Assembly: GCA_002221725.1 (NCBI GenBank)
Contig: NJFT01000066.1
Location: forward strand, 62,001 to 126,000
From: Scedosporium boydii
Taxonomy: Eukaryota; Ascomycota; Sordariomycetes; Microascales; Microascaceae
Reading direction: 5' to 3'
Length of the DNA: 64,000 nucleotides
A program made the translations under genes and the position numbers. Below the pieces are notes generated by a model. It had not been told where the DNA came from. It searched no databases and worked only from the letters and a program-made list of their open reading frames with translations. Below are positions 56,182-64,000 of the stretch, in pieces (the first letter of the stretch is position 1; the number at the start of each line of letters is the position of its first letter).

Positions 56182-57041
56182 CTATTCGGCAGGGGTATGT
56201 TGAGGCTCTTGTTGGTGCTGCCTTTGCTTTTGTTCTTCTTGCTCGGCAGCCTTGGTCTTCTGCCTCTCCTCTTCTTCGGGGGTTAAAGTTCGGAGCTGAA
56301 GAGCATGGATGCCACCCTCTTGGGCCATTTCTTCTCTCAGGAGAGCATAGATCATACGGTGGCGTGCGGACTGCATTTTCGAACGGAAAGCCTCCGAGGT
56401 GATGGTGAGCCTTGATGCATGTCTAAGTCAGCGGACGGGTAACATTTTCAGAGGTTGGTTGTTAAAGCGGGCCCTTACCGGAAGTGAGTCTCCTTGGACG
56501 TGCTGCCGACCATAGCCTTGTGGTGGGAGTGGAGGTGAGAGTCATTTTGGATTTCGAGGGTTGAGGGTTGAAGAGCAGCCGTGATCTGAGCATGAAGCCA
56601 TATACGTTAGAACCAGGATCAATAGAGTGCAAGTACGTATTGTCAGGGTAGTACCGAGTCACCGTGTGGGGAGACGGGAGGCGGACTGTTGACAAGGGAC
56701 TTTGGACAAGGCGGTCTGGCGAGATGTACCTTTGATCGAATGGCATCTTCGATAGGTGTGGCGGAGGTTGACGACGACATTGTAGAGAGTGGCCTCACTG
56801 GAGGAAACCCGAAGGCGTATCTGCGAAACATGCCGTACGAGTGTCGTTGGCTCGCCGTTGGATCGACCCGAAGACCGGAACGAGCACGGTGACCGGGACG
56901 TTGTTGTTGGAAAGGCGGAGGAGCCGTAGAGAAGTGGGCAAGGACAGGAAGCTTCGATATCCTTCCCGCCTGGGGTATGGCGAACGGGCCGAGAGGAGTG
57001 GAGGAAGGGAGGAGGGGGCGAAGAGACGCGCTAAGAGCCAT
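56182..57041 (-). CDS. BOL1: BolA-family protein, probably mitochondrial
   Basis: Three exons, 56730..57041, 56479..56585 and 56182..56410 (donors GTACAT and GTAAGG), 215 residues. BolA proteins work with monothiol glutaredoxins in iron-sulfur cluster transfer; in yeast, Bol1 and Bol3 act in mitochondria. The BolA domain runs from about residue 94: TPIEDAIRSK, then ITAALQPSTLEIQNDSHLHS, then HHKAMVGSTSKETHFR and LTITSEAFRSKMQSARHRMI. SHLHSHH gives the invariant His and the GSTSKETHF loop is diagnostic. The first about 88 residues are basic and hydroxylated (RPLLPSSTPLGPFAIPQAGR), a plausible presequence. An in-frame ATG at 56780 (MSSSTSATPIED) just before the domain could make a cytosolic form. 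The C terminus is Gln-rich. Whether this is Bol1- or Bol3-like is not settled. Confidence 0.9.
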
Positions 57042-57223
57042 CTGGAAGAGAAGGAAAAGGAAGAGAAGGGGAAAAAAGAGAACAGGACCGGGAGGATTGG
57101 ATTTCTTCAAGTACTTTCGACCCAAAAGGCACAGGAGAACACAGAAGGCAACGGCACAGGAAAATTCGGTGTGTCGGTGAAAAGCTGAGAATTTTCCAAC
57201 AGGAGGCTAAAGTACGATGGCAC

Positions 57224-57230
57224 CCAATCA
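57224..57230 (+). promoter_or_regulatory. Possible CCAAT box upstream of the BolA-like gene
   Basis: CCAATCA on the plus strand, about 185 bases upstream of the BolA-like start. It matches the fungal CBC/Hap complex consensus, which often marks mitochondrial and iron genes; the motif is short and may be chance. Confidence 0.3.
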
Positions 57231-57412
57231 GCGAGCTACGGGCTGCAGTTCCAGAGAACGGTCCAGTTTTGTTGTGCTGGGAGAGGAGGGTTCAATTGCA
57301 TGTGCAGACAACCCCACTTCGATGCTGCAAGGAGATACGGTACGGGGAGACGCCAGGTTGTTCCAAGTCATGAGAGTGAGAGAGGCGGTGATGATAAAGC
57401 AAGGTTGATGAC

Positions 57413-57444
57413 GAGGTACGAAGTAATAGCGTACGAAGTACCTC
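57413..57444. repeat. Double TACGAAGTA element with inverted flanks
   Basis: GAGGTACGAAGTA and GTACGAAGTACCTC lie 5 bases apart. The outer GAGGTAC and GTACCTC are reverse complements, so the block could fold on itself. An exact GTACGAAGTAC is at 57431-57441. Confidence 0.85.
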
Positions 57445-58212
57445 TGAATGGTGTTTGTCACTGGCGTCACTGTTGTGTATGTACACAGGTACAAATGTAC
57501 ACCAAGCTGTTGTTGGCAGGCACTGTATGCTACGAGGTACATCGAAATGTCGGGGTTGGTCAGGCCCTGCCGCTGGGTCGCCTGGGTCGCCTGGCTCGGA
57601 ACGGAAAGGGGGCGGTTTTGAGGGTGGGGTGGGGGCATGTCCAGAGAGTCACTGGTGCTGGTGTGTGTCACAAACTGCGTGGTGCCTGTGCAGTTGGTGT
57701 GGAGGGACTTGGCTCGGATCGACTGCAGTGGTGCCTGCCTGCTATTTTAGCTCCGAATAGATTGATCTCTTCACCGCGACAAGAAGGGCCAACCCAACAG
57801 TCACAATCACTCTGCATACCGCCTCCTCGAATGTCAGTATCATCATTTGGGGGTAAGAAGGGAGGGGGGGAGGAAACAGCAATCCTCGCCAAAGGCGAGG
57901 ATCAACTTGGGAAATTATGTTCAAGATGATCTAAGCGCCTGATGCCGTCACCGAAATAGACCGTATTGGGCCGAAGATAGGTTGGGGTTGTCAATCCGAA
58001 GCTATCACCGCCCAAATTGATGGCGAGGGCATCGCCAACCTGGCTACCTCCATCGCCAGGAAGAAGGTACTTGTGATTCTAAACGAAGTAGGGGCCCTCT
58101 AACTTCAGTCCTTCTTTTTTTCCCCCTTCTTCTTTCCGGGAAGAAGTAGATGTTCAAACAAAAGAGGTTCAGAAAATAGTTCAGCCTGTAATGATATTCA
58201 GCCCTCGCCTAC

Positions 58213-58231
58213 TACGAAGTACATCATTGAT
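58213..58231. repeat. Second copy of TACGAAGTACATCATTGAT
   Basis: Identical over 19 bases to 52192-52210, about 6 kb away. The bases on either side differ (CTCGCCTAC before, GTAATG after here; TTCGTAAT before, CACTTT after there). Confidence 0.9.
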
Positions 58232-59828
58232 GTAATGCCCGAGATTGAGGCTTTAATAACACGGACTTTCACAAGCCTCCCCCAATATCGCGCTGCCCAA
58301 GTATCGCGGCCCTGTCAACATCGGATGATCCCGTCTGTGAGGCCACTCCAAGCCGACTCCGTAGTGTACCAATCTCATTTCCTCTTTTGATGATACTGAT
58401 ATTCGAGCCTACCATTCTCGAATACTCGCCTACCTTGGTGGATATCAAAATCATCTTCTCCCCATGACCTCTTCTTTTCTACATAACAGCCTCCCAGTCT
58501 TGTTTGCTGTGATTGGTGGCTGGTAGAAGAAGCGCGTGGGCAAAACCGTCGAGCATGACATGTTGCAGGTTGGCATCCCGCTCTTTGCACACGGCGTCGT
58601 CGTCCAACACTGCGGAAAACGGCGGCGACGTCTCTACCATCGGATCTAGCAAGAAGTCTGCACTCCTTCCTACATTTCCGGCTCGATTCTCTCGCCGACA
58701 AAGGCATACCAGGCTTGAGATCATCACATTCTTGGTCTCATGCGTGGGTTATGCTTCCGTAAAACAGTGTAGGAACATTTCCAAGCATGCTAAACGACTC
58801 GTTTGCTCGCTGAATCGTTTGCGATGACCCCCCCTCTGTCCCTTCACATTCAATGCCTAGATGAGGAACCAGCCATTGACTCAGCGACCCTTACCACGGT
58901 CACTCAAGCATCCGTCCGTGCCTTCAACAGGAAGGCCAACCTACGCAGCCACAGTCCAAAACACGCCTACGGTTCCACATTAACTATCGACGTCCGCCCT
59001 TCGGCTCATCCTCCTTGACTAGAAGAGTGACCAGAGTTTGCCAGTGATGAAGTCGGTAAGCGTAGTGTACCCGAGGCCGGCACCGATCATGTCCATCTCT
59101 TGAGGGTTTTGGGCCAAATTGAGGCTCACTTGATGTTTATCTTGGTGCTTGTGATGGGCGCAATGGCACATTGGGGGCGAATGAATGGCTGCAATATATG
59201 ACCTATTCTAACTTTCTCACCCAGAACCTTTATATCGTTTTGATATCGTCTCTGGTTACCCCAGGGTCGGTTTCTTTATGACGAATATTTGATGCCCACT
59301 CGTGGCATGAACAGTGGATGGGTACTGGCAGGCAACCCGATGCGAGAGATGGATCAACCAAGCTGGGCTGGCAATTGCATCCGGGATGCTGATATAATCA
59401 ATAGTACGAAGGTACATCTCTGATCCTCGCTTATGACGTGGTTTTGTCCTGTCGTCGTTCAAGAGGAAAAAAATCGAAATGACCTCACAAACTAGCCAGG
59501 TTAGTTACGTAGCGGGAGGAAGCTAATCTTGTGCGCACTAAACAAGTTTAACTGCCAGGGTCCTCAATTCTTGTGCCTATCCACTTTCGTCCGAATTTAC
59601 CACGCTCAGCTTCCAATGTCGGCCAGAGCTCCCGTCTTCCAAACTCGGCAGATGCGAAACTTGTTAAACCCAAGTCCGGCTCGGACAGTGAACGGCTCCT
59701 CATCCATCCCGATGCGTCTCCGATCTTAATTCCCATTGATATTAACCCGTCCCTAGTGGCTAGCGGCTGGGCTCTTGTATTATTATAATAACCGGTTTCT
59801 TTTCCCTTCCTTTTTCCCCCGTTTCACG

Positions 59829-61898
59829 ATGCATTGGTCTCCTTGTGTCCTCCGGCCTGTCACACGACGGTCTGCTCTTGCTCTTAGATTTCCCTTTCTC
59901 CGAAGCTCACTTACACAACCGCATACCAAGACTGCCTACTCCTGCTTTGGCTCCACCTTGAGAATGGCGTCCACATTACCGAAACTACCCCTCTTCGACG
60001 CAATTGCACGTCACGATCCAGATTCCACCGCCGTGATACACTCGTTGTCTGGCCGGAGGTTCAAGTACGGAGAGCTCCTGGGCGATGTCTGCAGGGCCAG
60101 GAACAGGTTGCAGGAGGCTTCTGGCAAGCAGGACCTCAATGGCGATAGAATCGCGTTCTTGGTAGAGAATAGCTATGACTACGTAGGTGAGTTGCGCATC
60201 CTTCCCCCTCCAACCCCTCTCTTCCAACCTCTCCGGAATAGGATGCGCCCCAATGCGTAAAGGCCCAGAGGAAGAAAACTCTAGAGCCCCCAAAACCGCG
60301 GGAACTTAGTTTCCCCAGACTAACATGTGAGGTTTTCCACCCCTCTAGTAACTCTCCTCGCTGCGTTTGCTGCCCGAGCTATCGCCATTCCCCTCTCACC
60401 AGCTTTCCCGGCCGCGGAGCTCCAGTACATCCTGAACCAATCCGAAGCCTCCCTCCTCGTTTCCTCAGCAAAGTTTGCGAACAAGGCCTCCGAGGTGCTG
60501 GCCACCGAATTGGACGTGAAACCTGCATACCTGCACTTGGAGAAGCTCCCTGGCGGCTCTGCGCACGAGCGGGTCACTTTGGAGAATGACGACCCCGGAA
60601 ATGCCGCCATGATGCTGTACACCTCGGGAACGACGAATCGACCTGTGCGTGTGCCTCGACCCACTTACACTCTACAGCAATTGAACCCCCACAAAGTTGC
60701 TAACTTAATAAATATGTAGAAAGGTGTTCTTCTCCCTTCCTCTACACTCACAGCGCAGTCCAAGAGCCTGGTGCAAGCATGGGAATACTCGGCCGCCGAC
60801 CACCTCCTCCACGTGCTCCCCCTCCACCACATCCACGGTACCGTAAACGCCATCCTCACCCCCCTCTTCGCCGGAAGTACCATCGAGTTCATGTTCCCGT
60901 TCAACCCTGACAAGGTATGGCGCCGTTTCGCCGCACCCTTCGTCCGCGAGAACGGCCTGCCCAAGGAGAAGATCACCTTCTTCACCGTCGTGCCCACCGT
61001 CTACAGCAGGCTCCTATCCACGCACAAAACACTGCCAGCCGAACTCCAAGAACCCGCCCGCGAAGCCATCTCCCCCAAGCACATGCGCGTCAGCATCTCC
61101 GGCTCCGCCGCCCTTCCCACCCCCGTGAAGAAGGCATGGGCCGACCTCAGCCACGGCAACATCCTCCTCGAGCGCTACGGCATGACCGAGGTCGGCATGG
61201 CTCTCAGCTGCGGTCTCGACTTCGCCGACCGCGTAGACGCTAGCGTAGGCTGGCCACTACCCACCGTCGAAGCCCGTCTCATCGACGTCGACACCGGCGA
61301 GATCATCAAGCCCGGCGAGGAGAAGGATGCCCAGGGCCGTGAACGCTCCGGAGAAATCCAGCTGCGCGGCCCCACCATTTTCAAAGAATACTGGCGCAAC
61401 CCCACCGCCACGGCCTCCGAGTTCGTCGAAGGCGAGGACGGCCGCGGAAAGTGGTTCAAGACAGGCGACGTGGCCGTCCGCAGGCCTGTCCCTACTGCCG
61501 GGCACAGCAGCCACGAGTGGGCCCGCGGCGACATGTACTTCATCCAGGGCCGCAAGAGCGCCGACATTATCAAGAGCGGCGGCGAAAAAGTCAGCGCCCT
61601 CGAAGTCGAGCGCGAACTCCTCTCCCTGCCCGAGATAGCCGAGGCCGCTGTCGTGGCCGTCCCCTCGGGTAGGTGGGGTCAGAAGGTCGGCGCCATCGTC
61701 ATCCTGGACAAGGAGCACGCGACCAAGTGGTCGGCGATGGATATGCGCCGGGCGCTTAGGGATCGCCTTGTAAATTACAAGATTCCTCAGATTTTGAGGG
61801 TTGTCGATCATATACCCCGGAATGCGATGGGAAAGATTAATAAGAAGCAGTTGGTGAAAGCGGTCTTTGCTGATGACTTTAGCGGAGATGAGATGTAA
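59829..61898 (+). CDS. AMP-forming acyl-CoA synthetase, ACSF3/malonyl-CoA synthetase-like
   Basis: Three exons, 59829..60186, 60349..60644 and 60720..61898 (phases 1 and 0), 610 residues. It activates an acid to its CoA thioester by way of an acyl-AMP; the closest group I recognise is ACSF3 and malonyl/methylmalonyl-CoA synthetases, which in animals are mitochondrial. The ATP motif TSGTTNRPKG (211-220) is created exactly by the second splice. Later motifs: LPLHHIHGTVNAILTPLFAG, ERYGMTEVGMALS, SVGWPLPTVEARLIDVDTGE, KWFKTGDVA, YFIQGRKSADIIKSGGEKVS, and RNAMGKINKKQL with the C-terminal catalytic Lys. The first 45 residues are rich in Arg, Ser and Leu (RPVTRRSALALRFPFLRSSL), a presequence; a second in-frame ATG at 59964 (MASTLPKLPLFDAIA) starts the enzyme proper. 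No C-terminal peroxisome signal. Substrate is inferred. Confidence 0.9.
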
Positions 61899-62872
61899 GT
61901 ATATGTATTAACATATAGAGACATATAGAGACGCTAGACGGACGGCGAAGAAAAATAATAGAGCGTGTGCATCACAATGTCCGATTCCCCCATAGACTTT
62001 GTTTCTTGGTGTAAGTCGCGCCCGGCGAACTGCTTGTTAATCCAGGCTCGTTTTTGGAACACTACAATACTGTTATCCTCTCCAGATCGGTTCTACCTAG
62101 GTCTCCGCTGGTATCGCAAGCCGACCTACTCGGCGCCGCCGGCAAGTAGTCATCGGCATCCGTGTGTGGCTTCCTTTCAGGCTCGAAGAGGATTAGTCTC
62201 TTATCCATCACCAATGGCCTCTATAGCCTCTTAGATAGCATCCGCCTCTCGGTACTACAATGGACAGAGCTTCTTGCGCTCCGGAAACCCTTGGATAAGA
62301 TTCAACACTCTCAGAATGGCAGAGGTATACCGAGACATACCGGTTTTGGTGATAATTGAGAAAGGAGACGTCGTTGGCCTCCGATGGCCTCCGTTTAAGT
62401 GCGATTACAAGCGTTACCACACGATCGTAGGTTCCCGAAAATTTTGAATGTATTTCGAGGATACAAGGGATATTCGAATCCTTGCCTATTCTATGTACTG
62501 GGGGGTGCCGTTGTTTTGAGAGAACCAAGCTATTGGAATAAAACCTGAGAAGAATGGCTGGGTACAATAAAAACGAAAGCAAAAGAGTTTCCATAACTAG
62601 CCATTAGACGTTACGCTCATACCTCAGTCCCGTGACTCGAGCGAACTCCATGAAGAGTCTTCTCAGTCAGGGGAAAAGAGCGGAAAGACGATAACTTTTG
62701 TTTGCGGCAGCTCTAGTTGGTAGAGTAGAGCAACCAACCGCCATGACAGCATCAAATGCGAATTCCACCGACCCTCTACCAAGCAACGCCCCGAAACTGC
62801 CCGTTTGTGACGCTCGAATCAAGCCAACATAAATAAAAAGTTCCTTTTTTTGTTCATTTTCTTCTTCTCTTT
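61899..62872. other. Convergent intergenic region
   Basis: Between the stops of the ACSF3-like gene (+) and eIF4E (-), 974 bases. No coding frame of note. A tRNA-like A-box (GCAGCTCTAGTTGG at 62707-62720) has no matching B-box or fold, so I do not call a tRNA. Confidence 0.6.
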
Positions 62873-63780
62873 TTAGACAGTGAACTTGGCCTTTGCCCGA
62901 GTGCTGCCGCTGTGTGCGCTGTCCGTGTGACCGGAGAACTCGACAGCCTCGGTGTTAGGAAGCTTCAGAATCTCCTTGAACCTGCGGCCAATAGATAGAA
63001 GGACCTCCTGGCCCTTGGCTTGAGACCTACCCTTGCCGCCGGCGATGTCACCATCTCCGCGGTTCGGGATGTGCTTCCCTATCGTGCGGGTCCACACGCC
63101 AATACGGTAGAAGCCCTTACGCACGTTAACGACGACGCCCATGACCTCGCCATCATCCTCCTCTTCGAGAGTCTCTCCAATAGCGGCCAGCATGACATGG
63201 AGCCACAGGGAGTCGATGTCAACGTTTCGTTTATCCTTATACTGATACGACCACTTGCCGCCGTGCTTGTTCTGGGGGTCCTCCCACTCGGGGCGGACAC
63301 CCTCCTTGAAAAGGTGGTAGTCGGCCTTCAGCGAAAGCTCGGAAACAGGGACAATATTATTCTGCGGCAAATCTACGTTAGGATACAAGTTAAAGGTGGC
63401 GGGGTGGGCGTAGCTCAGACTAGGACTTACGTAGATGCCCCAGAACTCCTCAACGGAGTCAAAGGTGATAACCTTCTTCAACAGGTCGTTCCAGTTCTCA
63501 CCCTAGATGCCGAACATGATTAGACACGCTACAGGACGAAAGAAAAAGGTCAGAAGAAGAGTTTGATACTAACCTTGCCGCTGGGCGGCTTGGTGAACCA
63601 CAAAGTCCATTTGTTTTGCAGTTGGTGCTTAACGTTAAAGTTTTCCTTGTCGTGGAAAATGGTTACCAGCTTGCCACTATCCTTAGCGCCCTCGGCGGCG
63701 CGATCGCCATCGGGGGAGATGGGGATAGTAGAAAGGTCGACCTGCTGATCCATGTTGGAGGAGTCTGCCGTAGAAGCCAT
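62873..63780 (-). CDS. Translation initiation factor eIF4E (cap-binding)
   Basis: Three exons, 63574..63780, 63431..63502 and 62873..63361, all phase 0; 255 residues. eIF4E binds the mRNA 5' cap and eIF4G to start translation. The core begins HQLQNKWTLWFTKPPSGK, then the splice to GENWNDLLKKVITFDSVEEF, then WGIY/NNIVPVSELSLKADYHLF. The cap-stacking Trp pair corresponds to W73 (GENW) and W119 (RPEWED), with E120 contacting the base. Later blocks are DIDSLWLHVMLAAIGETLEE and GVVVNVRKGFYRIGVWTR. The N terminus is Ser- and Asp-rich and the C terminus (GHTDSAHSGSTRAKAKFTV) is long for the family, as in other filamentous fungi. Intron 1 starts with GTTAGT; the second ends with TTGCCGCAG. The start ATG at 63778-63780 leaves 220 bases to the window edge, where its promoter begins. 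Confidence 0.95.
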
Positions 63781-64000
63781 AGCTTGAGCTATAGGTGGGA
63801 GGGTCGGGTTGGTTGCAGAACTAAGGATGGCGGATGGTCAGAAAGCACCGCAGGAGGATGCGGAGTCGACAAGGACGACGGAAATAGGCACGAGTGACGA
63901 CTATCGACCGAGGGTAGGGACGAGATCGGAGTCCAGTCGCGAGGAATGGGAAGTGACAGCGCGAGCAGGCGACGGGGAAAGGTTTGATATTTGTGGCGGG
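63781..64000. promoter_or_regulatory. Upstream region of eIF4E, to window edge
   Basis: Leader or promoter sequence of the minus-strand eIF4E gene. GA-rich on the plus strand, CT-rich when read towards the gene; no TATA box seen. Confidence 0.5.

Larger units (their letters stand above)
57042..59828. other. Divergent intergenic region, 2.8 kb
   Basis: Upstream of the BolA-like gene (left) and the ACSF3-like gene (right). No gene found; frames up to 209 codons (57300-57929) lack domains. Contains a double TACGAAGTA block (57413-57444), a further copy at 58213 and a near copy, GTACGAAGGTAC, at 59404-59415. Confidence 0.55.

Noticed and set aside
62704..62775. tRNA-like sequence with an A-box resembling GCTCTAGTTGG
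   Set aside because: No acceptor-stem pairing and no proper B-box; the cloverleaf does not form by eye.

Overview
The window is nuclear DNA of a filamentous ascomycete, most likely a Sordariomycete. The signs are short introns (about 60-110 bases) with GTAAGT/GTATGT donors and CTAAC/CTAAT-like branch points, monocistronic genes on both strands, intergenic gaps of 0.3-5.7 kb, and fungal-specific genes (MDM12, FAB1 with a FYVE domain, GUP1, a GH76 mannanase, a two-domain CHR transporter). I saw no tRNA, rRNA, CRISPR array, transposase or secondary-metabolite cluster. The species cannot be fixed from the sequence alone.

Layout. 1-10 kb: 3' part of a mitochondrial-type membrane protein (+), CHR chromate/sulfate-type transporter (-), Pof7/Hrt3/FBXO9-like F-box protein (+), and an unknown 820-residue coiled-coil protein with a tandem pentapeptide tail (-). 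10-15.8 kb is a gene-poor stretch. 15.8-24 kb: cytosolic methionyl-tRNA synthetase (-), UDP-GlcNAc pyrophosphorylase (-), and a divergent kinase-like protein (-). 25-32 kb: a multispan membrane protein (+), GUP1-type MBOAT acyltransferase (-), GH76 mannanase (-). 34-43 kb: Cep57/Ppc89-like spindle pole protein (+), NOC2 (-), VPS28 (+), MDM12 (-). 44-55 kb: the giant FAB1 PI3P 5-kinase (-) and an unknown 815-residue Ser/Pro-rich protein (+). 56-64 kb: BolA-like protein (-), ACSF3-like acyl/malonyl-CoA synthetase (+), eIF4E (-).

Functional themes are housekeeping. UAP1 (chitin, N-glycan and GPI precursor), GUP1 (GPI lipid remodelling) and the GH76 enzyme (cell-wall mannan) all bear on the cell surface. 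VPS28 and FAB1 both act at endosome and vacuole membranes, and MDM12 at ER-mitochondria contacts. BolA and the ACSF3-like ligase both look mitochondrial. These genes are not co-oriented and nothing suggests an operon-like unit.

The most unusual signal is not a gene. A short hyphenated palindrome, GTAC-GAA-GTAC (core TACGAAGTA), occurs 13 times as an exact 9-mer by my reading, all between genes, where chance predicts about 0.5. Two copies about 6 kb apart share a longer 19-base word, and one sits in a perfect 18-base palindrome. Other points of interest are the seven-fold pentapeptide tail, a Cys cluster in the Cep57-like protein, an in-frame stop-free intron in GUP1, and possible dual-targeting start codons in the BolA and ACSF3-like genes. 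Gene models were built by eye from splice signals and family knowledge.
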